A DNA stretch of 64,000 bases from Ulvibacter algarum (GTDB lineage: Bacteria > Bacteroidota > Bacteroidia > Flavobacteriales > Flavobacteriaceae): the NCBI GenBank assembly GCA_947488905.1, contig CANLBJ010000007.1, positions 1-64,000 of the forward strand, written 5' to 3'. Positions 17,496-25,839 of the stretch are shown here, one piece after another. The notes below the pieces were generated by a model that was not told the origin of the DNA, did not search any database, and saw only the letters and a program-made list of their open reading frames with translations. Within the stretch, counting starts at the first letter, position 1. Each line of letters starts with the position of its first letter. Both the position numbers and the translations under genes were made by a program.

Positions 17496-18359
17496 ATGCA
17501 AAAAGTAAAAATTATAGAATGTCCACGTGATGCCATGCAAGGCATTAAAGACTGGATCCCGACAGAAAAAAAGGTTCAATATTTACAGTCGCTTTTGCGC
17601 TGTGGTTTTGATACAATAGACTTTGGGAGCTTTGTCTCGCCTAAGGCTATACCACAAATGGTAGATACTGCTGAGGTTCTGGCGCAGTTAGATTTGTCAA
17701 AAACTGATAGTAAATTACTTGGTATTGTAGCAAATGTAAGAGGCGCAGAGAGTGCTTCTCTGCATCCAGAAATTCAATATTTAGGCTATCCATTTTCTAT
17801 TTCAGAGAATTTTCAGATGCGTAATACGCATAAAACAATTGCACAATCTATAGAAACACTTTCTGAAATTTTAAACATCGCAGATCGCTCTAATAAAGAA
17901 GTAGTGACGTATCTCTCTATGGGCTTTGGTAATCCTTACGGTGACCCATGGAATGTTGAGATAGTAGGTGAGTGGGCAGAAAAACTAGCTGCAATGGGTG
18001 TGACTATTTTATCATTAAGTGATACGGTAGGTACTTCAGACCCAGAGACCATTGACTACCTGTTTAAAAACTTAATACCGAAATATCCAAACATCGAGTT
18101 TGGTGCACACCTTCATACAACACCTACCGCATGGCACGAAAAAGTAGATGCTGCCTATAAAGCAGGCTGCAGACGTTTTGATGGCGCAATACAAGGTTTT
18201 GGAGGTTGTCCAATGGCAAAAGACGAGCTTACGGGTAATATGCCCACAGAAAAAATGCTAAGCTATTTTACAGCAGAAAAGGTTGATTGTAATATTAACC
18301 CAATGAGTTTTGAGAGCTCACATAATGAAGCAACTAAGATTTTTACAAAGTATCACTAG
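17496..18359 (+). CDS. mvaB: Hydroxymethylglutaryl-CoA lyase
   Basis: The enzyme splits HMG-CoA into acetoacetate and acetyl-CoA at the end of leucine breakdown. The 287-residue TIM-barrel shows ECPRDAMQGI (residues 8-17) in the place of the family's substrate-binding RDGLQN, DFGSFVSPKAIPQM (about 42-55), LSDTVGTSDP (about 171-180), HLHTTPTAWHEK with metal-binding His (about 206-217), and GFGGCPMAKDELTGN (about 237-251) with the catalytic Cys. The DAMQ variant of the first motif differs from the usual DGLQ; close homologues such as other HMGL-like lyases remain possible. The 5'-nucleotidase gene follows after 31 nt. Confidence 0.88.
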   Translation: MQKVKIIECPRDAMQGIKDWIPTEKKVQYLQSLLRCGFDTIDFGSFVSPKAIPQMVDTAEVLAQLDLSKTDSKLLGIVANVRGAESASLHPEIQYLGYPFSISENFQMRNTHKTIAQSIETLSEILNIADRSNKEVVTYLSMGFGNPYGDPWNVEIVGEWAEKLAAMGVTILSLSDTVGTSDPETIDYLFKNLIPKYPNIEFGAHLHTTPTAWHEKVDAAYKAGCRRFDGAIQGFGGCPMAKDELTGNMPTEKMLSYFTAEKVDCNINPMSFESSHNEATKIFTKYH

Positions 18360-18390
18360 GGAAATCGAAATTGAAATCGAAATTGAAAAA

Positions 18391-19950
18391 ATGAAAAAAT
18401 CTATATTCCATACTTCATATTCTAAGGTCCTTATTCTTGCTTCTTTCTTCTTCCTTTTCCTAGCAGGTTGTAAGACTAAGAAAGCAATTATACCTCAAAA
18501 TCAAATTGTTACCATCAAATTGCTTCAAGTAAACGATGTGTATGAGATATCACCATTAAGCGGTGGCAAAGTAGGAGGGATGGCAAGAGTTGCTTATGTT
18601 TCAGACAGTATTAAGAAACAATACCCAAATACTTATTTAACAATGGCGGGAGATTTTTTAAATCCGTCGTTGATAGGTAATTTAAAAGTAGATGGTAAAA
18701 GAGTGCGTGGTGAGCAAATGGTAGAAGTTATGAATGCCATGGATTTTGATCTTGCTGCTTTTGGTAATCACGAGTTTGATTTAAAAGAACACGAATTACA
18801 AGCGCGACTTAATGAGAGCGAGTTTGAATGGACGGGAGCAAATGTATTTCAGAAAAACGGAGACGATTTACGAGTGTTTCATACAATTAAGGATGGTGAT
18901 AGTATTCCTATTTCAGAAACAAAAATATATGACATTGAGATAGGTAAAGAATACCCTTTACGTCTTGGTTTTTTTAGTGTTTGCGTAGATTCTAATCCTG
19001 TAGATTATGTACATTATGCAGATTATATGCTAGAAGCCGGTAGTGCTTTGAGTAGTTTAGATTCTGCAAAAACTGACATTATTGTAGGTTTAACACACCT
19101 TACAATAGCAGAAGATATGAAAGTTGCTGAGGCTTTTGATAACATAGATTTAATTATGGGAGGCCATGAGCACGTTAATATGTATGTACCTGTTAATGGT
19201 ATTCACGTGGCAAAAGCAGATGCAAATGCAAAGACAATGTATGTGCATACGTTAACTTACAATTTAGATACAGAAGCATTAGAGATAAACTCTGAGTTAA
19301 TTACTATTACTGATAAAACACCGTCTTTGGCCTCTGTAGATGTTATAGTAAAGAAATGGGAAAAAATATTAGACAAAGAGTTAAAGCAGATAATAGCGAA
19401 CCCAAATGAAATAATCTATCACGCAGTTGTACCACTAGATGGTACAGATGAAGGTGGTAGAAGTAAGCAGACTAATCTTGGTAATATTATATCTCAAGCA
19501 ATGTCAGAGAGCTTTGATACCCCTGTTGATGGAGCAATTGTTAATGGTGGCTCATTTAGATTAGATGATAATCTAGAGGGTGATATTACTGCAGTAGATA
19601 TTTTTAGGGTATTGCCTTTTGGAGGAGATGTGCTTAAGGTTGAGATCACAGGAGAGCTATTAAAAGAAACGTTAGCATATGGTGAGTCTAAAAGTGGTAC
19701 TGGAGCCTATTTACAAAGACACAATCTAGATAAAAATGATGCAGGTCAATGGGTAGTGCAGGGTGTGCCAATTATAGATAATCAAGTATATGCCATAGCT
19801 TTTAGTGATTTTTTACTGAAAGGTTTTGATATTCCTTTTTTAACACCAGATAATCCTGGAGTAAAAAGCGTCTATAAGCCTACAGCTTTTGAAGCTGCTT
19901 TTGATATAAGAAAAGCTGTTGTAGAATATATGAAAACCTTAAACCAATAA
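18391..19950 (+). CDS. 5'-nucleotidase/metallophosphatase lipoprotein
   Basis: The frame is open from inside the upstream gene, but ATG 18391 gives a proper lipoprotein signal (VLILASFFFLFLAGCKTKK; lipobox LAGC), so the product has 520 residues. The N-terminal calcineurin-like domain has LLQVNDVYEI, TMAGDFLNPS, FDLAAFGNHEFDL and IMGGHEHVN, which hold the two-metal ligands. The C-terminal 5'-nucleotidase domain starts near residue 335 and includes TNLGNIISQAM and AIVNGGSFRLDD. It probably dephosphorylates external nucleotides to supply phosphate and nucleosides. The usual VNDFH is VNDVY here, so the first-motif His is missing; activity may be altered. A short GAAATCGAAATTGAAATCG repeat lies just before the start. 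Confidence 0.88.
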   Translation: MKKSIFHTSYSKVLILASFFFLFLAGCKTKKAIIPQNQIVTIKLLQVNDVYEISPLSGGKVGGMARVAYVSDSIKKQYPNTYLTMAGDFLNPSLIGNLKVDGKRVRGEQMVEVMNAMDFDLAAFGNHEFDLKEHELQARLNESEFEWTGANVFQKNGDDLRVFHTIKDGDSIPISETKIYDIEIGKEYPLRLGFFSVCVDSNPVDYVHYADYMLEAGSALSSLDSAKTDIIVGLTHLTIAEDMKVAEAFDNIDLIMGGHEHVNMYVPVNGIHVAKADANAKTMYVHTLTYNLDTEALEINSELITITDKTPSLASVDVIVKKWEKILDKELKQIIANPNEIIYHAVVPLDGTDEGGRSKQTNLGNIISQAMSESFDTPVDGAIVNGGSFRLDDNLEGDITAVDIFRVLPFGGDVLKVEITGELLKETLAYGESKSGTGAYLQRHNLDKNDAGQWVVQGVPIIDNQVYAIAFSDFLLKGFDIPFLTPDNPGVKSVYKPTAFEAAFDIRKAVVEYMKTLNQ

Positions 19951-19954
19951 TAGT

Positions 19955-20431
19955 ATGAAAAAAGCGATCAAATCAATATTAATAATAGCACTAGCCGCCT
20001 TTGTAATTATGCAGTTTATACGCCCAGATAAAAACGAGGCAGGTTATGAGAGTGTTAAAACATTTGAAACAGAAACAAATGTAAATGGCGAGTTAGCAGT
20101 TTTATTTAAAACACAATGTTATGATTGTCATAGTAACCAGACAGTATACCCTTGGTATTCAGAGATTGCTCCTGCAAGTTATTGGCTAAGAGATCACATT
20201 AATGATGGCAAAAAACACTTTAATGTTTCTGCTTGGGATAGTTATAGTGCAAAGAAAAAAGACCACAAACTTGACGAGCTTATAGAGATGGTAGAAGATG
20301 GAGAGATGCCTTTAGATTCTTACACTTGGATACACGGTGATATCACTAACGAGCAAAAAGAAAGTCTTATTAACTGGGCACAAGTAACCCGTCTTACCTA
20401 TCAAAAAGAAATTACAGAGTTAAGTAAATAA
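19955..20431 (+). CDS. Haem-binding domain protein (single CxxCH)
   Basis: The 158-residue protein has an N-terminal membrane anchor (residues 5-20, IKSILIIALAAFVIMQF) and a periplasmic domain with one c-type haem motif, CYDCH, at about residues 53-57. The following HSNQTVYPWYSEIAP and DGEMPLDSYTWIHGD are conserved in the Bacteroidetes haem-binding domain family (Haem_bd). The anchored monohaem protein probably takes part in periplasmic electron transfer. It starts 4 nt after the 5'-nucleotidase stop, suggesting one transcript. Confidence 0.85.
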   Translation: MKKAIKSILIIALAAFVIMQFIRPDKNEAGYESVKTFETETNVNGELAVLFKTQCYDCHSNQTVYPWYSEIAPASYWLRDHINDGKKHFNVSAWDSYSAKKKDHKLDELIEMVEDGEMPLDSYTWIHGDITNEQKESLINWAQVTRLTYQKEITELSK

Positions 20432-20523
20432 ATAGCTTAGGTTCTAATGTGCTAATTTTGAGTAGCTTTAATCTTTATTTGTATTTAATCTAAATAAAGC
20501 TTGCGTAAACAAACAAACACCAT

Positions 20524-20531
20524 TATTTTTG
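20524..20531 (+). promoter_or_regulatory. -7 motif of the porin gene
   Basis: TATTTTTG fits TAnnTTTG, 43 nt before the porin ATG. No clear -33 TTTG at usual spacing. Confidence 0.45.
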
Positions 20532-20574
20532 CCGCTGAAAAATCAATCTATTTGTAATCAGTCTAAATAAACTA

Positions 20575-21750
20575 ATGAAAAAGCTACTTATACTAAGCCT
20601 CGTATTTTTAGGTGCAACCCTTCAAGCTCAAACTGTAAACGATTCTATTGTATCTACAGATCCACAATTGCAATTAAACGCGGCACAATCTATTCTGTCT
20701 GGTAACTTTGGTAAAAAAGTAACCATAGGTGCCTACGGAGAAATCACTTATAACCAGCCAGAAGGTGATAATGGCGAGCTTGACGTGCAACGTTTTGTGC
20801 TCCTAGTGGGATATAAATTTAATGATAAGACGCAATTTGTTTCAGAATTAGAGGTGGAACATGTAGAAGAAATATTTGTTGAGCAAGCATTCATTAATCA
20901 CTCTATTAGTGATAATGTGAGTCTTCGTGGAGGTTTAATGATAGTACCTATGGGTATTGTTAATGAATACCATGAGCCTACCACTTTTAATGGAGTAGAA
21001 CGGCCATCAGTAGATAATGTTATTGTACCATCAACTTGGAGAGAGATAGGAGTAGGTGTTACAGGTCGTTTTCCAGATGCATCTATTGGCTACCAAGCTT
21101 ATGTTTTTAATGGTTTTAAGTCTACTAGTTTAAACGGTGATGCTGTAAGTGGTGTACTTAAAGGATCTAGTGGTTTGCGTGGCGGTCGACAAAAAGGAAT
21201 TAAATCTACGGTAGACAGTCCTACCTTTTCTACAAAATTTGATTACTACGGTATTCCAGGATTACGTTTAGGTCTTTCGGGATATTTTGGTAAAACCCAA
21301 GCAGAAGATAATGTAGAAGAATTAGATGGAGCAAACATAGGTATTGCAATGGTTGGACTAGATGCACGTTACGCTTATAGACAGTTTACGGCAAGAGGAC
21401 AATTTATCTATGCGGGATTAAGTGATACCGATGACTATAATAACCTTACAGGAAATGATCTAGGTAGTGCCTTACAAGGCTATTATGTAGAAGGAGCTTA
21501 TAATTTACTTCCTATCACAAACAAGCAGCGTTTATATGCTTTTGCACGTTATGAGAATTATGATACGCACGCTTCTGTAGATGGAGATTTAACTCGTAAT
21601 GATGCCTTTAATCGTACAGATGTGACAACAGGATTAAGTTACCACATTGCACCAGGAGTAGTCGTAAAAGGAGATTATCAGTTTAAGAGCAGTAAAAGTG
21701 ATGCAGATATTAATAATTTATTAAATTTTGGACTTGGAGTTTGGTTCTAA
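20575..21750 (+). CDS. Outer-membrane porin (phosphate-selective porin O/P-like)
   Basis: The 391-residue protein has a Sec signal (MKKLLILSLVFLGATLQAQ) and a strand-rich body ending in a C-terminal aromatic (FGLGVWF), as outer-membrane barrels do. KVTIGAYGEITYNQPEGDNG opens the barrel, followed by VQRFVLLVGYKFND, LEVEHVEEIFVEQAFINHS and LRGGLMIVPMGIVNEYHEP, a pattern shared with OprO/OprP-like porins. The pore specificity is unknown. A 207-bp gap follows with a palindrome pair TTTCGAGAGG / CCTCTCGAA (about 21770-21840). Confidence 0.8.
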   Translation: MKKLLILSLVFLGATLQAQTVNDSIVSTDPQLQLNAAQSILSGNFGKKVTIGAYGEITYNQPEGDNGELDVQRFVLLVGYKFNDKTQFVSELEVEHVEEIFVEQAFINHSISDNVSLRGGLMIVPMGIVNEYHEPTTFNGVERPSVDNVIVPSTWREIGVGVTGRFPDASIGYQAYVFNGFKSTSLNGDAVSGVLKGSSGLRGGRQKGIKSTVDSPTFSTKFDYYGIPGLRLGLSGYFGKTQAEDNVEELDGANIGIAMVGLDARYAYRQFTARGQFIYAGLSDTDDYNNLTGNDLGSALQGYYVEGAYNLLPITNKQRLYAFARYENYDTHASVDGDLTRNDAFNRTDVTTGLSYHIAPGVVVKGDYQFKSSKSDADINNLLNFGLGVWF

Positions 21751-21945
21751 TCCATAATAAAGAAAGGCATTTCGAGAGGCTCAGTTTGACGTGATTACTA
21801 CAAATTAAGGTGTAATAGCAGTCATTTTGTTCCTCTCGAAGGGCGTTTCATTAATAAGCTTAAATATAATAATTACTTCAGAAATTTTAAGAATTTGGCA
21901 CAATAGCTGCTATAAAACATATTTTATTATTATTGCTTTAAACAA

Positions 21946-21953
21946 TACCTTTG
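21946..21953 (+). promoter_or_regulatory. -7 motif 4 nt before the FMN-binding gene
   Basis: TACCTTTG, then CCTT and ATG: exact consensus with leaderless spacing. Confidence 0.55.
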
Positions 21954-21957
21954 CCTT

Positions 21958-22485
21958 ATGAAATTATTAGTTTCTCTTCTCACATTATTTCTAGTCACGA
22001 CGGCTTTTTCGATCCCAGAAAAGATTGAGAAAAAAGCAGATAAAGTGATTGCTAAGTTTTATGAAACAGAAAGCTTTAATAAGAAAGTTGTTAAAATTTC
22101 TGAAGCAATGAATGCTAAGACGGCAGCAAATTTTAAAGAAGATAATTTGTTCGAAATTATAGATGGAGATAAAAAACTAGGTTACGGTTACATAGGTACA
22201 GCGCCAAGTAAAACAGCAACGTTTGAATACCTTATACTATTTGATAAAGATTTTATTATCACAAAAAGTAAAGTACTTGTGTATCGAGAAGAGTATGGTG
22301 GTGAGATAAGTAGTAAGCGATGGTTACAGCAGTTTGATGGTGCTACCGCAGGAGGAAAAGAGCTTAAATATAACGAAGATATTATTCCTATAAGTGGCGC
22401 AACAATCTCTGTGCGCTCTATGACAAAAGCTATTAATGAAGTTTTAGAAAGCATTACTATTCTTAAAACACAAAAAGCGTTTTAA
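21958..22485 (+). CDS. Periplasmic FMN-binding domain protein
   Basis: The 175-residue protein has a signal peptide (residues 1-18) and an FMN-binding domain. Its C-terminal SGATISVRSMTKAI (about residues 146-159) fits the flavinylation motif SGAT, in which the Thr is linked to FMN by ApbE. Such proteins carry electrons outside the cytoplasmic membrane. No apbE gene is in this window. The stop and the start of the next membrane-protein gene overlap by one base (TAATG), so the two are coupled and probably form one electron-transfer unit. Confidence 0.82.
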   Translation: MKLLVSLLTLFLVTTAFSIPEKIEKKADKVIAKFYETESFNKKVVKISEAMNAKTAANFKEDNLFEIIDGDKKLGYGYIGTAPSKTATFEYLILFDKDFIITKSKVLVYREEYGGEISSKRWLQQFDGATAGGKELKYNEDIIPISGATISVRSMTKAINEVLESITILKTQKAF

Positions 22486-22973
22486 TGCAACTACACGGCC
22501 TTATACATACATTCTCTAAAGAAGTAAAAATCTTTATTACAGCTTTTGTGGTAGTATTAAGTGTAGGTTATTTTACAGGACTTATGTTTGTGAGAAACAC
22601 AGAGTCTGTTACCCCAGCGGGTATTGAAGAAAACTATCTTGGTAATGAAGATGCGGTAGACGTTGCGGTTATGAAGTTTGAAAAAGGGGAGCGAGAAATG
22701 CTAACCATCATTCACACCCACATATTATCCATGTCTTTTATTTTCTTTTTAATAGGCGGGTTAGTAGCTATCACTTCGTTGCCTAAAAAATTAAAAGCGT
22801 TTTTAATGGTAGAGCCTTTTGTGTCTATACTACTCACTTTTGGTGGTATATATTTTATGTGGCAAGGAATGCACTGGCTTAAATATGTAGTAATGATAAG
22901 TGGTATTTTAATGACAGTTGTGTTTGTCACTAGTGCTTTTGCAGTTTTATTGCAGGTATTTAAAAAGCAATAA
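22485..22973 (+). CDS. Four-helix membrane protein partner of FMN protein
   Basis: I do not recognise a named family. The 162-residue protein has four hydrophobic helices: about residues 14-34, 68-93, 101-121 and 126-158. His residues stand at membrane edges (HGLIHTFS near the N-terminus, TIIHTHIL at the start of helix 2, MHWLKY before helix 4) and could ligate haem. Its start overlaps the FMN-binding gene by 1 nt. A cytochrome-b-like quinol-to-flavin transfer subunit is a reasonable guess and no more. Confidence 0.65.
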   Translation: MQLHGLIHTFSKEVKIFITAFVVVLSVGYFTGLMFVRNTESVTPAGIEENYLGNEDAVDVAVMKFEKGEREMLTIIHTHILSMSFIFFLIGGLVAITSLPKKLKAFLMVEPFVSILLTFGGIYFMWQGMHWLKYVVMISGILMTVVFVTSAFAVLLQVFKKQ

Positions 22974-23028
22974 ATAACTAGACATTTATATTCTGAAACC
23001 TTAACGCAACATTCTTAATTAAAAGCAG

Positions 23029-23036
23029 TACATTTG
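23029..23036 (+). promoter_or_regulatory. -7 motif of guaB
   Basis: TACATTTG matches TAnnTTTG and lies 54 nt upstream of the guaB start. Confidence 0.5.
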
Positions 23037-23090
23037 CACGCAATTAATAGGTAATCACTTTCTATTCTTCAGAAAGAAAATATAATTGCG

Positions 23091-24563
23091 ATGACAGCAC
23101 ACGAAAACAAAATTTTAGGAGAAGGTTTAACATACGATGACGTATTATTAGTACCTGCTTTTTCTGAAGTTCTACCAAGAGAAGTTTCTACACAAACTCA
23201 ATTTTCAAGAAATATAACATTAAACGTCCCAATAGTATCTGCAGCTATGGATACTGTTACAGAAAGCGCTATGGCTATTGCTATGGCTCGTGAGGGAGGA
23301 ATAGGAGTATTGCATAAAAATATGACTATTGAGCAGCAGGCTGCAGAAGTACGTAAAGTAAAGCGTGCAGAAAGCGGAATGATTCAAGATCCCGTTACAT
23401 TAAAAAAGGATAACACTGTAGGTGATGCACAATCTACAATGCGAGAATTTAGCATTGGCGGAATCCCTATTATTGATGAAGCAGGGCTACTTGTTGGTAT
23501 CGTAACCAATAGAGATCTTCGTTTTGAAAAAGATTACGCTCGCAAGCTGAGTGAAATAATGACTACAAAAAACTTGGTTACAACAGCTCACGGTACTTCG
23601 TTAAAAGAAGCTGAGCTTATATTACAAAAAAATAAAATTGAAAAGTTACCTGTTGTAGATGATGCGGGTAAACTTTTAGGTCTCATTACCTTTAGAGACA
23701 TTACAAAGCTTACTCAAAAACCAAATGCAAACAAAGATTCTTTTGGTAGACTACGCGTAGCAGCAGCACTTGGTGTAACTGCAGATGCGGTAGAAAGAGC
23801 GACAGCTCTTGTAAATGCACAAGTAGATGCGGTAATTATTGATACGGCACATGGTCACACAAAAGGTGTGGTAACGGTTTTAAAACAAGTAAAAGAAAAA
23901 TTTCCTGACCTAGATGTTGTTGTTGGTAATATTGCCACAGCAGCAGCAGCAAAATATCTTGTAGAAGCAGGAGCAGATGCAGTAAAAGTAGGAATAGGAC
24001 CTGGTTCTATTTGTACAACACGTGTAGTTGCAGGTGTAGGTTTTCCACAATTTTCTGCAGTGCTAGAAGTAGCAGCAGCAATTAAAGGAAGCGGAGTGCC
24101 TGTTATTGCAGATGGTGGTATACGTTATACAGGTGATATCCCTAAGGCAATTGCAGCTGGAGCAGATAGTGTGATGTTAGGATCACTACTAGCAGGAACC
24201 AATGAGTCTCCCGGAGAAACAATTATCTATGAAGGGCGTAAGTTTAAGTCTTACCGTGGTATGGGTTCTGTAGAGGCAATGAAGCAAGGTTCTAAAGACA
24301 GATACTTTCAGGATGTAGAAGATGATATTAAAAAACTGGTACCAGAAGGTATTGTAGGTCGTGTACCTCATAAAGGAGATATTATAGAAAGTATGACTCA
24401 GTTTATTGGAGGTCTTAGAGCAGGAATGGGCTATTGTGGTAGTAAAGACATCGCAACTTTAAAAGAAACTGGACGTTTTGTGAAAATTACAGCATCTGGT
24501 ATTAATGAAAGCCACCCTCATGATGTAACAATCACAAAAGAATCTCCTAACTATAGTAGATAA
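23091..24563 (+). CDS. guaB: Inosine-5'-monophosphate dehydrogenase
   Basis: The enzyme oxidises IMP to XMP, the committed step to GMP. Its 490 residues are standard. N-terminal [17 protein letters not shown] (about 14-30) opens the barrel. Two CBS domains lie at about residues 95-205 ([25 protein letters not shown]). The catalytic loop [15 protein letters not shown] (about 303-317) carries the active Cys, and [12 protein letters not shown] and [10 protein letters not shown] bind IMP. It is followed by a strong terminator and stands alone. Confidence 0.97.
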   Translation: MTAHENKILGEGLTYDDVLLVPAFSEVLPREVSTQTQFSRNITLNVPIVSAAMDTVTESAMAIAMAREGGIGVLHKNMTIEQQAAEVRKVKRAESGMIQDPVTLKKDNTVGDAQSTMREFSIGGIPIIDEAGLLVGIVTNRDLRFEKDYARKLSEIMTTKNLVTTAHGTSLKEAELILQKNKIEKLPVVDDAGKLLGLITFRDITKLTQKPNANKDSFGRLRVAAALGVTADAVERATALVNAQVDAVIIDTAHGHTKGVVTVLKQVKEKFPDLDVVVGNIATAAAAKYLVEAGADAVKVGIGPGSICTTRVVAGVGFPQFSAVLEVAAAIKGSGVPVIADGGIRYTGDIPKAIAAGADSVMLGSLLAGTNESPGETIIYEGRKFKSYRGMGSVEAMKQGSKDRYFQDVEDDIKKLVPEGIVGRVPHKGDIIESMTQFIGGLRAGMGYCGSKDIATLKETGRFVKITASGINESHPHDVTITKESPNYSR

Positions 24564-24593
24564 GTATTATAATTAAACATTAGTTTAATAAAA

Positions 24594-24625
24594 AAACCCA
24601 CAACTGCGTTTGCAATTGTGGGTTT
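24594..24625 (+). terminator. Terminator after guaB
   Basis: AAACCCACAA pairs with TTGTGGGTTT; a T-rich tail follows. It lies 30 nt after the guaB stop, and an A-run on the left lets it also act for the convergent gene at 24701. Confidence 0.85.
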
Positions 24626-24700
24626 CTTGTTTTTTGTAATAGATTTTATTAAACCATAAAAAAATGTTTACTAATTTCTATGAGGTCTTAACTTAAGTCA

Positions 24701-25201
24701 CTATTCTTTAATAGTAATTCCTAGTTCTGTTAAGACAGCTCTTGTAGTATCTGTGCTTGGATCAATATAAACCATAGAGTCATTGGTCTGCATAATTAAT
24801 GTGTATCCTTGCGCTTTAGCTACTTTCTCTAGTGCAATACCTATGTCCTTGTATAATGGTCTTAACAATTCATCACGTTTAATTTGAATAAGTTGTACTC
24901 CATTATTCTTAAATTTTGCAATATCATTTTCCTTAACAAGTAATGATTGTTGTCTTTCCTTTTTAATATTTTCAGTTAGAGTTGCTTCTTCTGTTTTGTA
25001 GGCTGCAAACTGTGTTTCAAATTCATTTACTTTCTCTTTGTAAGATGTGTCTAGACTATTTCCGTAGTCTTCAAGAGATGATTGAACACTCGTAAATGCA
25101 GGCATTTGAGTTACTATAAAATCAATATCTATAGTTCCTGTTTTGCTTTGAGAAAAAACAGATAGTGATACAAAAAGTAATAGGGTAGTGATAATTTTCA
25201 T
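24701..25201 (-). CDS. OmpH/Skp-family periplasmic chaperone
   Basis: The 166-residue protein has a signal peptide (MKIITTLLLFVSLSVFSQS) and the Skp pattern: GTIDIDFIVTQMPAF at the mature N-terminus, then long charged helices (about residues 45-115) that form the tentacles, and a C-terminal QGYTLIMQTN. Skp proteins hold outer-membrane proteins unfolded in the periplasm. A -7 motif TACTTTCG (minus strand) lies about 20 nt upstream. Confidence 0.85.
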   Translation of the reverse strand: MKIITTLLLFVSLSVFSQSKTGTIDIDFIVTQMPAFTSVQSSLEDYGNSLDTSYKEKVNEFETQFAAYKTEEATLTENIKKERQQSLLVKENDIAKFKNNGVQLIQIKRDELLRPLYKDIGIALEKVAKAQGYTLIMQTNDSMVYIDPSTDTTRAVLTELGITIKE

Positions 25202-25361
25202 AATAATTATTTTAAGGATGCGAAAGTACTAAATCTATTTTATAGACGTGTAAAGGTCGCTATTGTTGCAAATTAATTAATAATTGGTATGTATTTTACT
25301 TCGGAAATGTGCTAAACCTGAAACACGATTATTTAATTAGTAAAGTATCTTAAAAAGAGAT

Positions 25362-25601
25362 TTACTCATTATAGAGCTGCCCGCGAGTGGGTTTTAACCT
25401 ATTTCTTAAATCGTCCATATATTTATTAGGGACAACCATAATAGCAATTGAGTGATTATCATTAGCGGTTTTAACTTCGGTAAAGCTATTCTCTATTTTT
25501 TCTGAAATGATAAATTCATTGAGATGGATAATATGATGTTCTGCGGTTTTCTGAGCATCTGGTCCTTTAAAATCCCATAAGAGTTGTATTCTATCTGTCA
25601 T
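25362..25601 (-). CDS. Small conserved-looking hypothetical protein
   Basis: A 79-residue acidic-to-neutral cytoplasmic protein without signal or membrane segment. It has alpha-beta character: RIQLLWDFKGPDA near the start, then AEHHIIHLNEF, SIAIMVVPNKYMDDL, and KPTRGQLYNE at the end. I do not recognise the family. Neighbours are an Skp-like chaperone and the PPIase genes, but it has its own spacing on both sides. Confidence 0.65.
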   Translation of the reverse strand: MTDRIQLLWDFKGPDAQKTAEHHIIHLNEFIISEKIENSFTEVKTANDNHSIAIMVVPNKYMDDLRNRLKPTRGQLYNE

Positions 25602-25775
25602 TATTTAAATCATTAAAATTTCCGAAGCAATTAAAAGTATGAAACGACTGTTATATTATTGCGTCTTACTAGTGAATTAGTAGGTCTAATTAGTATTGCA
25701 ATTTACGATTTTACTACGTTTTTAAGTGCGAATTTAAGGCACTTTATTTGATGGTTAATCGTTGTCAATAGATGC

Positions 25776-25805
25776 TTGTTTAACGAGTCCTTTTTGCTAT
25801 TTTTG
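25776..25805 (+). promoter_or_regulatory. Promoter of the PPIase operon
   Basis: A -33 TTG (25776-25778) and a -7 TATTTTTG (25798-25805) are separated by 19 nt, the normal Bacteroidetes arrangement. The leader is about 30 nt. Confidence 0.6.
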
Positions 25806-25839
25806 CGCAGTTTTTATGCGAACCTAATTTTTTACATTT

